Assembly (NCBI GenBank): GCA_046313675.1
Contig: JBKBXU010000009.1
Span: forward strand, 1-30,340
Source of the DNA: JBKBXU01 sp046313675
GTDB taxonomy: Bacteria; Bacteroidota; Bacteroidia; Cytophagales; Cytophagaceae
Length of the DNA: 30,340 bases
Reading direction: 5' to 3'
Position numbers and translations under genes: made by a program. The notes under the pieces are model-generated. The model had not been told where the DNA came from, ran no database searches, and saw nothing but the letters and a program-made list of their open reading frames with translations. Positions 17,031-24,887 of the stretch are shown piece by piece (within the stretch, counting starts at the first letter, position 1; the number at the start of each line of letters is the position of its first letter).

Positions 17031-17547
17031 GGTAATACTTATCAAGTATATTTTTATTTGTTCATTTCTACTATTGGGCTCTTGTGAATCCTATCGAACA
17101 GACAACAGTGATTTAGAACAACAAACCGAGGAAATAATTAGTCAGGAACTTATTGATTTTGAAGTCTGGTTTGAAGAAAACGTAAAAGCGAAACACTCTA
17201 AACTTATTTCCTTCCAAGCAACAACGGCTTCTGAGGAAGCTTATGAGGCTTGGGAGGAAAAACCATCTTATGAGCCTACTCCTCTCGAAATTACCTACTA
17301 CGAGGACTCCATCAAGGTTGCGTTTTATAAAATGCAATTTAGCGGTTGTGGTATTTTTGGAAATATTGTTTTAGAAGAAGATTCATTAAAGCTGGTTTTC
17401 GATAACATTTGTGATCCGAACGAGGAAGGATATGTTGAAGAAATTGACCTGTTTAAATTTACATATGTTATTCATTATGACAAATCCTTTAAAAAGTTAT
17501 TCTTTAAGCCTGAACAAAAAAACTTGCTAAAAAAACACCTTATTTAG
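17011..17547 (+). CDS. Predicted lipoprotein, overlaps propeller gene
   Basis: A protein of 178 residues with the signal peptide IKYIFICSFLLLGSC and lipobox cysteine C25. The rest is acidic and Glu/Tyr-rich (EEAYEAWEEKPSYEP, EEDSLKLVFDNICDPNEEGY) with two further Cys, one in SGCGIFG and one in NICDPNE, which could pair. The family is not recognised. The ATG at 17011 lies inside the end of the upstream propeller gene in another frame. This 20-bp overlap argues for translational coupling and a joint function at the membrane. Confidence 0.75.
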   Translation: MNRKSVEVILIKYIFICSFLLLGSCESYRTDNSDLEQQTEEIISQELIDFEVWFEENVKAKHSKLISFQATTASEEAYEAWEEKPSYEPTPLEITYYEDSIKVAFYKMQFSGCGIFGNIVLEEDSLKLVFDNICDPNEEGYVEEIDLFKFTYVIHYDKSFKKLFFKPEQKNLLKKHLI

Positions 17548-17730
17548 GGCCCATGAGGAGAGTTAAATAATTATCCATATCGAACTATTCTTAAGTAATT
17601 CATCAAAAATTTTTAACCGAACAGGTAGTATGTGATTAATAATTAATTATATTCACCACAATGACCATTGTATAATGGTTTAAAAAACATATTTAATATT
17701 ATTAAAAACTTTTAACATTTATTATTACTA

Positions 17731-18636
17731 ATGGCAGGGCAACAAGATTTAGATTTTACTTATACCACTATTGACAAGATATTTCGCCTGAGTATGGGTG
17801 AAGCTGGCGATTATAGCGGCGCCAAATATGATGGTGATTTTTCCATGACATTGGAAGAAGCACAAAGGGCAAAACATAAGTTTATCGCAGACAGTCTTAA
17901 TATTACAAAAGGCAGCAGAGTGCTTGATATGGCTTGCGGATGGGGGCCATTTTCAAATTACATCATTAAAGAAAGAGGCGCTACGAGCATTGGTCTTACC
18001 TTGTCAAAAGGTCAGGCGGAAGCCTGTAAAAAGAACGGTATGAATGTTATTGTAAAGGACTGTCGTTATGTGAAACCCGAAGATTTCGGAACTTTTGATG
18101 CCATTACCTGTATTGGCGGACTTGAGCATTTTTGTTCCGTAGAAGAATGGCAAGCCGGTAAGCAGGAACAGGTTTATAAGGATTTTTTTAAAACGCTCTA
18201 TGACCTTCTTCCGGTTGGTGGACGTTTTTATATGCAAACCATGGTGTTCAGCAAGAATATGCTTCCTTATGAAGAATTTGACATAAATGCTGAAGAAGGT
18301 TCCGGGCCAAATGTGTTGGCATTGATGGTAAAGCAATTTCCCGGATCGTGGTTGCCTTATGGCCCAGAAATGGTTATAAGAAATGCCGAACCGCACTTTA
18401 AGTTAATTTCACAAAGTAGTGGGAGACTTGATTATATAGAAACTATAGGACAGTGGAGGAAAAAATTCAGGAAGTTTAATCTCAAAAAATACTTGTTATA
18501 CCTCTCCTTGGTTCCCAAATACCTTACCAGCAAGGAATTCAGACATCAGGTAGCCATATTTCGTGTAAGTCCTAACCGGGTTTGCTTTGAGAAAGAAATT
18601 ATGGATCATTACAGACTGGTTTTTGAAAAAGTATAA
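17731..18636 (+). CDS. Cyclopropane-fatty-acid synthase-like SAM methyltransferase
   Basis: A class I SAM-dependent methyltransferase of 301 residues, related to the CFA/mycolic acid synthase family. Motif I is RVLDMACGWGPFSNYI (about 63-78), with the CGWG pattern typical of this family. It is followed by IGLTLSKGQAEACKKNGM (the ITLS-x-x-Q equivalent) and TCIGGLEHF, matching the conserved GGxEH segment near the active site. The stretch GGRFYMQTMVF is the post-motif strand. CFA synthase itself adds a methylene to unsaturated phospholipid acyl chains and has an extra N-terminal domain that is missing here, so the substrate may differ. The 183-bp upstream gap and its own start suggest an independent unit. 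A hairpin-rich region follows. Confidence 0.85.
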   Translation: MAGQQDLDFTYTTIDKIFRLSMGEAGDYSGAKYDGDFSMTLEEAQRAKHKFIADSLNITKGSRVLDMACGWGPFSNYIIKERGATSIGLTLSKGQAEACKKNGMNVIVKDCRYVKPEDFGTFDAITCIGGLEHFCSVEEWQAGKQEQVYKDFFKTLYDLLPVGGRFYMQTMVFSKNMLPYEEFDINAEEGSGPNVLALMVKQFPGSWLPYGPEMVIRNAEPHFKLISQSSGRLDYIETIGQWRKKFRKFNLKKYLLYLSLVPKYLTSKEFRHQVAIFRVSPNRVCFEKEIMDHYRLVFEKV

Positions 18637-18710
18637 CTCTGAAGAAGTTCTGTGGTTGATGACCATGCCACAGGCTTTGGACACGGCAGTTGAATTAACC
18701 CTTTTTTGGA

Positions 18711-18747
18711 AACAGCCTATATCTGAAATTTACAGGTATAGGCTGTT
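18711..18747 (+). terminator. Hairpin after the CFA-like methyltransferase
   Basis: AACAGCCTATA (18711-18721) pairs perfectly with TATAGGCTGTT (18737-18747), an 11-bp stem. The 15-nt loop can itself pair CTG with CAG. Only a weak T stretch follows, so termination is less certain than the stem. A smaller CTGTGG/CCACAG hairpin lies just before at 18650-18673. Confidence 0.5.
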
Positions 18748-18859
18748 GTTTATAAGTGCAAGATAATTTCTATTTTGTTTTTTAATTAATCAATTAGTTT
18801 TAGGTCTTTGAAATGATAGATAGAATCGATATATTCGGTTTCATATTCCCTGCTATAGC

Positions 18860-19684
18860 ATGTATAATTATTTAATTAACTCCATTAAAAGGAAAGTAGC
18901 CAGACGCGTTACTAAAAAGTATCCTACCACCATTGATAGTTTCGATATAGAAGGATTTGGAGAGATAAAATTTGCCAACTGGGAAAATCCCCTTGTGGAG
19001 AGAAAACAAATATCAAAAGACAATATTGATTTCTTTAAAAAGTTTTTATCAGAAGGAGATCTGGCCATTGACATAGGGACAAATATTGGCCTTATGACGG
19101 TTCAAATGTCTGTAGTTGCAGGATTGAAAGGCCTTACCATAGGGTTTGATCCGAATCCTTTTGTATTTGAAATTTTATTGCAAAATGCCCATTTAAACTC
19201 AGACAAAGGGAATATTGCGGCGCATAATTTTGCAATCACAGATAAAGATGATGAATTTTATTATAATTCATCTGAAGCATCCTTCAACAACGGGGGAATT
19301 TCCAGGCAAAAAGAGAACCGGCATGGAAAATACTCCCTTAGCACAAAAATCAAAGGTGTTAATCTTGAAAATTTCCTTGAAAGAGATTATCCTGAATTTC
19401 TCGGTAAACTTAAATTAGTAAAGATTGATACCGAGGGATATGATAAAGAAATTATAAAATCTATTTCCGATTTATTAAGTAAATATAAACCAGTAGTAAT
19501 CACAGAGTGTTTTGGCAAAAATTCCCCTGAGGCACGTTTTGAGCAGTTTGAACTACTAAAATCCATAGGATATTCACTGTATTATTTTTCAGATTTTGTT
19601 GCCAATGCAGAAATCATTCCTGTTTTAAAGAAAGAAGATATGCTTAACTGGAAGCATTTCGACTTATATGCTATTGCAGAGTAA
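18860..19684 (+). CDS. FkbM family SAM methyltransferase
   Basis: A protein of 274 residues with the FkbM-type methyltransferase core. The SAM-binding motif I is LAIDIGTNIGLMT (about 68-80), with the acidic loop FDPNPFVFEILLQNAHLN after strand 2. The family signature VKIDTEGYDKEI appears at about 187-198, followed by KPVVITECFG. FkbM enzymes O-methylate diverse small molecules and sugars, often in glycan or natural-product contexts. No glycosyltransferase or biosynthetic cluster is adjacent, so the substrate is unknown. It does not resemble the CFA-like methyltransferase upstream beyond the fold, and a 223-bp gap with hairpins separates them. Confidence 0.88.
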   Translation: MYNYLINSIKRKVARRVTKKYPTTIDSFDIEGFGEIKFANWENPLVERKQISKDNIDFFKKFLSEGDLAIDIGTNIGLMTVQMSVVAGLKGLTIGFDPNPFVFEILLQNAHLNSDKGNIAAHNFAITDKDDEFYYNSSEASFNNGGISRQKENRHGKYSLSTKIKGVNLENFLERDYPEFLGKLKLVKIDTEGYDKEIIKSISDLLSKYKPVVITECFGKNSPEARFEQFELLKSIGYSLYYFSDFVANAEIIPVLKKEDMLNWKHFDLYAIAE

Positions 19685-19708
19685 TTAGCTGTGATTTGTT
19701 GCTCAGGC

Positions 19709-19726
19709 TTCCTTTGCTAAAAGGAA
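19709..19726 (+). terminator. Short hairpin after the FkbM gene
   Basis: TTCCTTT (19709-19715) pairs with AAAGGAA (19720-19726) over a 4-nt loop, 25 nt after the stop, with a TTT after it. This is a weak AT-rich hairpin, so a terminator role is tentative. Confidence 0.3.
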
Positions 19727-19760
19727 TTTAAAAACTAACGTATACTTATAATTCAATCAG

Positions 19761-20576
19761 ATGAAAAATTTATTCCTATTGCTGGGTTTAACCTTTGTTT
19801 TGGCATCTTGTCAGGTAAACATAGATTCAAAGCTTTATGCCGATAAGACTGCCGGAATGGAGATCTATATGAAGCTTGACGATAAGCTTGTCGACCAAAT
19901 GAAGCCAAAAGAAAAATCGGATACTGTAGAAGCGAAATTTGCAGGCAAAGATATAAACGATCTACCTAAAGGTTGGTTTTCAATGTATGATCTTGCCAAG
20001 GATAACGACACACTGCAACTGGATGCAGATTCAATCCGGATTTTGAAGATGATTGAAATGAAGGTAGATGTGGATGGAGAAAAATTTCGGGGTTTCGGAA
20101 TGAGAATCAATCATGCTGTGCAAAGAGACCTTCAGCATTTTGAAAATGCCTTTTTGAAGTTCAATCCTGCTGCCGATATGGATAAAGAAAAGGCTAAGAA
20201 AACAACCAAGGGGATGGAAATTGATTGGGATGGGAAAAGGTTGATTATTCCAACCGATAACGGAACAGAGGAAACTACATCGAATGAGAAGAAAGAAAAG
20301 GTAAAAAAAGAGAAAGGATCAAAAAATAAGAAAGATGATGGCATGGAAGATTTTGATTTTGTAAAAGCTATGTTTGGAGATGCAAGCTTTACAATGACAT
20401 ATAGGTATAGCTTTGAGAAAAAAATTAAAAAAATAAAAGGTAAGCATGATCTTGTAAGAAAAGTTGATGATTATACCGTGGAGTATAGAATTGATTTTCT
20501 GGAGTTGATGGATATGAGTAAGGAGGGTAAAAAGTTAAAAAAACAGGATAAGTTTATTACAGTCATTACCGAATAA
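19761..20576 (+). CDS. Predicted lipoprotein, lysine-rich
   Basis: A 271-residue protein with lipoprotein signal MKNLFLLLGLTFVLASC and acceptor C17. The mature protein is mixed alpha/beta. A hydrophilic segment near 173-195 is very rich in Lys and Glu (EKKEKVKKEKGSKNKKDD). It is followed by GMEDFDFVKAMFGDASFTMTYRYSFE, which looks like a short beta-strand region near the C-terminus. No conserved motif is recognised. Probably attached to the periplasmic side of the inner or outer membrane. It has a 76-bp gap from the FkbM gene and may be monocistronic, and it converges on nhaA. Confidence 0.82.
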   Translation: MKNLFLLLGLTFVLASCQVNIDSKLYADKTAGMEIYMKLDDKLVDQMKPKEKSDTVEAKFAGKDINDLPKGWFSMYDLAKDNDTLQLDADSIRILKMIEMKVDVDGEKFRGFGMRINHAVQRDLQHFENAFLKFNPAADMDKEKAKKTTKGMEIDWDGKRLIIPTDNGTEETTSNEKKEKVKKEKGSKNKKDDGMEDFDFVKAMFGDASFTMTYRYSFEKKIKKIKGKHDLVRKVDDYTVEYRIDFLELMDMSKEGKKLKKQDKFITVITE

Positions 20577-20605
20577 TTTGGCTCTAATAAAAAGTACAGT
20601 TATGC

Positions 20606-20630
20606 AGCATAGAAAGAATCTTTCTATGCT
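20606..20630. terminator. Near-perfect inverted repeat between lipoprotein and nhaA
   Basis: AGCATAGAAAGA (20606-20617) and TCTTTCTATGCT (20619-20630) are a perfect 12-base inverted repeat about a single A. As RNA it would form a 10-bp stem with a GAATC-type loop in either direction. It lies between two convergent genes and could end both, but lacks a long T tract (TTGG follows). Confidence 0.4.
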
Positions 20631-20731
20631 TTGGATATAGAGGTTTTTCAGGACAGCTCCTAAATTCTGTAAGTGAAAAATTTTTCCAGTATTTCTACAA
20701 AAGAGAATAGGATATAATTTATAAAGTAATC

Positions 20732-22105
20732 CTAGGCCACTGGTACTACCTCTTCTTCATCTAATTTTTCAGGCTTCTCCTGTTTCACAGGGCTTTTATA
20801 TAAAATAAGGTATCCTAAAATTCCTGATAAGGTAGAAGCTGTCAATACCCCAATTTTTGCCTGATTTACCACTTGTTCATCAAGGAATGCCAGGTCTGTA
20901 ATAAACAGGGACATGGTAAAGCCAACACCTGCAAGGAGAGCAACACCGTAAATATGCCGCCAGGTTACGTTTCTAGGCAGACTGCTCAATTTAAGAAATA
21001 CGACCAATTTTGACAGCAAGGCAATCCCAATTAATTTACCAAACATCAGGCCCATAATAATTCCCAAAGCCAAAGGGCTCATAAGGTCTGCAAAGAAGTT
21101 GTCTGAAACGGTGACACCGGCATTCGAAAAAGCAAAAATCGGCAGGATTACAAATCCTACCAGAGGATGTAAGGCATGCTCTAATCGTTGCAGTGGGGTA
21201 TGCGCATCCTTGGTAAGGTGTTGCAATTTACTTAATGCTTCCAGTTCGTGCTTGTTCAAAATTCTATGTCTGCCACCTGGGTTGGTGGTTATTTTTCTGG
21301 TTATTTTATGGAGGAGCAGCCTTGTTTTTCTGGCGAACAAGGACGTGTCGATCTTCATATCAGCAGGAATGGTAAAAGCAGCAAGTACGGCAGCTATGGT
21401 GGCATGTACCCCGGATAGAAGGAAGGCCAGCCACAATCCACCAATGCCAAATATGGCATAAAAAGTTGTGTTTCGAACCCCCATGTAATTGGCTGTGAGC
21501 ATAATGCCCATGATTAGAACGCCTATTCCAAGGTTTACCATGGAAATTTCGGAGGTATAAAAAATTGCCACCACCAAAACTGCTCCTAAATCATCTACAA
21601 TGGCAAGTGCTGTTAGGAAAACTTTTAAACCGAAGGGCACCCGGTCTCCCAGAATGTACAGGATTCCCAAGGCGAAAGCTATGTCTGTTGCCATTGGGAT
21701 TCCCCAGCCTTTTTCTGTTAGAGATCCGTCATTTAACATAATAAATATTAGGGCAGGTGCTACCATTCCGCCTATTGCAGCAAATATTGGAAGCATTGCT
21801 TCTTTGGGACGGGCCAGTTCTCCGGCTATAATTTCTCTTTTCAATTCCAGCCCTACCACAAAAAAGAACACCGCCATTAAGCCATCGTTAATCCAATGGC
21901 TCATATCTTTTTTAAGTCTGAAATTTTCAAAACCTATGGTGAAGGTTTCTTTCCATAAAGCATGATAGTTCTCTGCCAGAGGGGAGTTGGCCACCACCAA
22001 AGCAAGTATGGTCGCAAAGAGCAAGACAATACCTGTGGAGGTCTGTTTGTGAATAAAGTGTTCAATGGGGTCAACAATATACCTGTCAATTATATTTTTC
22101 TTCAT
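20732..22105 (-). CDS. nhaA: Na+/H+ antiporter NhaA
   Basis: An inner-membrane electrogenic antiporter exchanging two H+ for one Na+ or Li+, for pH and sodium homeostasis. I use the ATG at 22105 (457 residues), where MKKNIIDRYIVDPIEHFI leads into the first helix, since the upstream extension carries no conserved sequence. Family-defining motifs are present: FFFVVGLELKREIIAGEL, ATDIAFALGIL with D141 (E. coli D133), and the ion-binding pair D171-D172 in AIVDDLGAV (E. coli D163-D164). The C-terminal half has FAFSNAGV and the helix GVGFTMSLFITDLAF. Length is somewhat above the approximately 390 residues of E. coli because of a Lys/Arg/His-rich linker in the middle and an acidic C-terminal tail. 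Divergent from the thioesterase gene. Confidence 0.96.
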   Translation of the reverse strand: MKKNIIDRYIVDPIEHFIHKQTSTGIVLLFATILALVVANSPLAENYHALWKETFTIGFENFRLKKDMSHWINDGLMAVFFFVVGLELKREIIAGELARPKEAMLPIFAAIGGMVAPALIFIMLNDGSLTEKGWGIPMATDIAFALGILYILGDRVPFGLKVFLTALAIVDDLGAVLVVAIFYTSEISMVNLGIGVLIMGIMLTANYMGVRNTTFYAIFGIGGLWLAFLLSGVHATIAAVLAAFTIPADMKIDTSLFARKTRLLLHKITRKITTNPGGRHRILNKHELEALSKLQHLTKDAHTPLQRLEHALHPLVGFVILPIFAFSNAGVTVSDNFFADLMSPLALGIIMGLMFGKLIGIALLSKLVVFLKLSSLPRNVTWRHIYGVALLAGVGFTMSLFITDLAFLDEQVVNQAKIGVLTASTLSGILGYLILYKSPVKQEKPEKLDEEEVVPVA

Positions 22106-22258
22106 CCGATTGTTGTTATAAAAACTTTGGAATATAAATACATCCCCTTTTGAGCAAACATTGTGCAAAAATTAAAAAATCCTGGATTTATTTTTAGTTT
22201 TTTTCTGCATAGGGTATAAATTTTTACCTTGCATAAATTTTTATTAATAAAACAAAAG

Positions 22259-22723
22259 ATGAACCAGGCACTTGCGTTTTTAAAAGAGCAGTTAAAGGAA
22301 AATGCCTCAGCTTCACCTTCTCCCCTCATGAGGTGGTTAAGCCCCAAAATACTAAACGTTGAAGAAGGTAAAGTTGAGCTTCAATACATAGTACGAAATG
22401 AGATGACAAATCCTATGGGTATTTTGCATGGTGGAGCCACAGCCGCCATCATTGACGATGCCATTGGAGTGACTACCTTTACTTTTGGAGAAAAATACTA
22501 TTACGCTACAATCAATCTTAGTATTGATTATCTATCATCTGTTAAAGAAGGGGAAATAATCATTGCCGAGACAAGCATAGTAAAAAAAGGAAAACAATTT
22601 ATTAATGCTGTTTGTGAAATTTGGAATTCCGACAAAAGCAGGTTGGTGGCTAAAGGATATTCAAATTTATTTAAAACGGAAATAGCTAAACTTGCAGTAC
22701 ATGGACCTGAAGGCAAATCTTAA
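22259..22723 (+). CDS. PaaI-family hotdog thioesterase
   Basis: A 154-residue protein from the ATG at 22259, preferred over a TTG 30 bp upstream because the hotdog begins soon after. The fold is a 4-helix/5-strand hotdog of the PaaI/YdiI acyl-CoA thioesterase group. The signature GILHGGATAAIIDDAIG carries the His-Gly-Gly and the Asp/Asp catalytic region. SIDYLSSVKEGEIIIAETSIVKKGK is the usual central-strand pattern. It hydrolyses an acyl-CoA thioester, and the substrate is unknown. Its 3' end overlaps the start of the RidA-like gene by 23 bp, so both lie in one transcript and are likely translationally coupled. Confidence 0.85.
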   Translation: MNQALAFLKEQLKENASASPSPLMRWLSPKILNVEEGKVELQYIVRNEMTNPMGILHGGATAAIIDDAIGVTTFTFGEKYYYATINLSIDYLSSVKEGEIIIAETSIVKKGKQFINAVCEIWNSDKSRLVAKGYSNLFKTEIAKLAVHGPEGKS

Positions 22724-23158
22724 AAAACTAGGTTTGGAGCTACCTGTGGCAACCAATCCGGGTGGTAATTATGTGTCTGTAAATAGAAGGGGTAAACTGG
22801 CTTTCATTGCCATTCAGTTTCCGTTTTACAATGGAAAGGCTTTGTATATGGGAAAATTGGGTCATGACCTAAGCTCAGAAGATGGTTATAGGGCAATGCA
22901 ACTGTGTGCGCTTAATGTACTGGCTCAGGTTAATGAAAAAATGGTGTTGAAAACCTGTTAGGTTTGAATCATATGGACGCATATTATGTGGCTGCTTCGG
23001 ACTGGAACGATGCCCCTAAGGTGGTCAATGGAGCTTCTGATTTATTTGTAAATGTATTGGGTGAAATGGGAATCCATTCAAGATCCATTTTTGGTGTTGA
23101 GCGGTTGTCCCGTAATTTTTGTGCCGGAATAACGACCTCTTTTACGTTGATTTCGTAA
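22701..23158 (+). pseudogene. RidA/YjgF family protein gene with a one-base frameshift
   Basis: RidA-family proteins are small trimers, and E. coli RidA deaminates reactive enamine/imine intermediates such as 2-aminoacrylate. The gene starts at ATG 22701 (MDLKANLKKLGLELP...GNYVSVNRRGKLAFIA) and reads to a stop at 22959-22961. From 22943 onward the correct family sequence is in another frame: GVENLLGLNHMDAYYVAASD, then APKVVNGASDLFVNVLGE and HSRSIFGVERL, stop at 23156-23158. The break point is ATGGTGTTG at 22941: adding one T to give ATT GGT GTT restores a single 152-residue frame. The conserved Arg expected in the active site (HSRSIFGV) is in the second part, so the first part alone should be inactive. 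Either a real mutation or a sequencing/assembly error. A strong terminator follows. Confidence 0.85.
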
Positions 23159-23160
23159 AA

Positions 23161-23191
23161 AAAACCCAGAGCAAGCTCTCGGTTTTTTTTT
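23161..23191 (+). terminator. Rho-independent terminator after the thioesterase-ridA unit
   Basis: ACCCAGAGC (23164-23172) and GCTCTCGGT (23175-23183) form a 9-bp stem with one mismatch and a tight AA turn. A run of 9 T (23183-23191) follows and an A run precedes it, so it may also work on the minus strand for the gene ending at 23284. Confidence 0.75.
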
Positions 23192-23283
23192 AATTAGTAT
23201 TATTTTTTGGGCATACCCCCGCCAGGCTTCCCATGACTTGCCGTACCCCTTCCTTTGGTTCCTGCTGTGGTATCTCCTGAAGC

Positions 23284-24201
23284 TTATTTCCCAATATCTC
23301 CTTTTGATGTTGTTCCCGGAATTCCACTAAATTCCCCACCCCGTGGATCATCCGCGGTGCGAATTTTCCCCGGGCTTGTGTCAGGGCTACTATAAGTTTT
23401 GGTTTTCGTGGCCGTGGCCTTTTTACTGCCGGCACTTACTTTAGAAGTGCTCTTTTTGCTTGCAGATTTTGTTTGGTTTTTTACAGGTTTACGATTGCTT
23501 GCTGCTTTTGCCTTTGAATTATTGGCGGTGATTGTACCGGACTTTTTGCTTTTAGGTTTGCTCTTTCTTGTGCCGGACGTTTTAGCGGATTTCTTGAAAG
23601 AATCCCGGCTTACAAGCTTATTAAACCTGCTCGGCCTACCTGTTTTGGTTTCTTCCTGGTAAACCATCGCCAATTTGCTCTCCTCAAATTTTTCAAAAAA
23701 CTTGTCCCAGGAAATTTCAGTCAAATTATCGTGGTTTGTTTTTCTTCCGGGAAAACTTAGTCGAACGATTCCCGTTTCGTTTTTGCCTTGTGTGGCTTTC
23801 ACTGCTGTAGGCTTTCCCTTCCTTGCCTCAGCCCATTTCTTTATTGTGTTATGACTTGTTGTATGTTTGGACTCAGGTTTACTATGGCTTTTATTGGAAG
23901 TTTTAGTGGATTTCTTGAGAGAATTGCGGTTTACAAGTTTGTTAAATCTACTTTGCTTTCCTGTTTTAGTCTTCTCCTGATAAACCATCGCCAACTTGCT
24001 TTTTTCAAATTCTTTGAAAAACTCGTCCCAGGAAATTTCAGTTAAATTATCGTGGTTTGTTTTTCTTCCGGGGAAGCTTAGTCGTACAATCCCCGTTTCT
24101 TTTTTGCTATGTGTTTCTTTCACTGCCGTAGGCTTTCCCTTCCTTGCCTCAGCCCACTTTTTTATCGTGTTGTGACTTGTTGTATGTTTGGACTCTGCCA
24201 T
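23284..24201 (-). CDS. Tandemly duplicated basic protein with histone-like tail
   Basis: A hydrophilic, lysine-rich protein of 305 residues, no signal peptide. Residues about 3-104 and 110-211 are two copies of one approximately 100-residue unit with a 107-residue period. Each begins ESKHTTSHNTIKKWAEARKG, continues GIVRLSFPGRKTNHDNLTEI, SWD-x-FF-x-(K/E)FE and KLAMVYQE, and ends SRFNKLV. I recall this single domain (HDxIxKWAExRxGKP...DNLEEISWDEFFEKFE) in stand-alone Bacteroidota and proteobacterial proteins of unknown role, sometimes mis-named a glucan-branching enzyme, and it is not an enzyme by any motif I can see. The remainder (about 212-305) is Lys/Ser/Thr/Ala repeats like a histone H1 tail, ending in a Gly/Pro/Asp-rich segment (TADDPRGGEFSGIPGTTSKG). 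Nucleic acid binding is a guess. The domain duplication is certain at the protein level. Confidence 0.82.
   Translation of the reverse strand: MAESKHTTSHNTIKKWAEARKGKPTAVKETHSKKETGIVRLSFPGRKTNHDNLTEISWDEFFKEFEKSKLAMVYQEKTKTGKQSRFNKLVNRNSLKKSTKTSNKSHSKPESKHTTSHNTIKKWAEARKGKPTAVKATQGKNETGIVRLSFPGRKTNHDNLTEISWDKFFEKFEESKLAMVYQEETKTGRPSRFNKLVSRDSFKKSAKTSGTRKSKPKSKKSGTITANNSKAKAASNRKPVKNQTKSASKKSTSKVSAGSKKATATKTKTYSSPDTSPGKIRTADDPRGGEFSGIPGTTSKGDIGK
23569..24195 (-). repeat. 321-bp in-frame tandem duplication within the basic protein gene
   Basis: Copy 1 spans about 24195-23890 and copy 2 about 23874-23569. The DNA as well as the protein is closely alike; for example the tract encoding KWAEARKGKPTAVK and the RKTNHDNLTEI region is nearly identical in both, so the event looks recent on an evolutionary scale. 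The period is a multiple of 3, keeping the frame. Confidence 0.85.
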
Positions 24202-24326
24202 AAGTTTTATATTTATTTCCCTTCTTCGCTTACCTTTAGAAAATTAACATTCCTTTTTGTCAAATGTTTCCTTGTCCTTTTTACTGTCTTGGTTGCAATA
24301 GTATTTCAGATTTTAATGGATTAAAT

Positions 24327-24334
24327 TAAATTTG
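24327..24334 (+). promoter_or_regulatory. TAAATTTG box overlapping the cupin start region
   Basis: This exact TAnnTTTG match ends only 4 nt before the ATG at 24339. If used as a -7 element the transcript would be leaderless or nearly so. No TTG lies at proper spacing. It may be chance in AT-rich DNA. Confidence 0.25.
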
Positions 24335-24338
24335 TGTA

Positions 24339-24836
24339 ATGAATGCAGCTTACCATATTATAAAACTTCAGCTAAACCCTCATCCTGAAGGAGGATATTT
24401 TAGAGAAACCTATAGAGCAAAAGAGCGTATTCCCGCTGCCGGTCTGCCGGAGAGGTTTCATGATGAACGCAATTTTTCAACGGCGATTTATTTTCTTTTG
24501 GAAAAAGGGGATTATTCTGCTTTTCATCGAATAAAAAGTGATGAGTGCTGGCATTTTTACGACGGGGGTACACTTCTTATTCATGTTATAGAAGAAAGTG
24601 GGCAGTACTATAAAGTAAAGCTGGGGAAGCAGGTTGATAAAGATGAGGTTTTTCAGTTTGTTGTTCCGGCAGGAAGCTGGTTTGCTTCAGAGCCTGCAAA
24701 TGGTGTTCCATATGCACTTGTCGGCTGTACGGTGGCTCCGGGGTTTGATTTTGAGGATTTTGAGATGGCGAGCAAAGAAGCAATGCTAAAGGTTTACCCT
24801 GAGCATGAACAAATAATTAGCAGGCTTTGCAGATAA
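24339..24836 (+). CDS. DUF985 / Cupin_5 domain protein
   Basis: A soluble cupin of 165 residues in the DUF985 family. Conserved motifs in order are LNPHPEGGYFRETYRA, FSTAIYFLLEKGDYSAFHRI, DECWHFYDGGTLLIHVI, VVPAGSWFASEP and GCTVAPGFDFEDFEMAS. Members form a cupin barrel with a pocket resembling sugar-epimerase cupins, and the biochemical role is not established. No partner gene lies within the same unit; it is divergent from the duplicated basic protein gene and converges on a secreted protein gene. Confidence 0.92.
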   Translation: MNAAYHIIKLQLNPHPEGGYFRETYRAKERIPAAGLPERFHDERNFSTAIYFLLEKGDYSAFHRIKSDECWHFYDGGTLLIHVIEESGQYYKVKLGKQVDKDEVFQFVVPAGSWFASEPANGVPYALVGCTVAPGFDFEDFEMASKEAMLKVYPEHEQIISRLCR

Positions 24837-24887
24837 GGCCTGGAGCTGGCTTTTGAAAGGATATTCCAAATATAAACTGTAGCAATA

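Noticed and set aside
22106..22168. Upstream start extension of nhaA
   Set aside because: The added 21 residues have no conserved sequence; the protein from 22105 begins in the usual NhaA manner.
22959..22967. Treating the two halves of the RidA-like gene as two separate small genes
   Set aside because: The second half starts only at a TTG within a region that aligns with the middle of RidA, and one added base joins them into one full family member.
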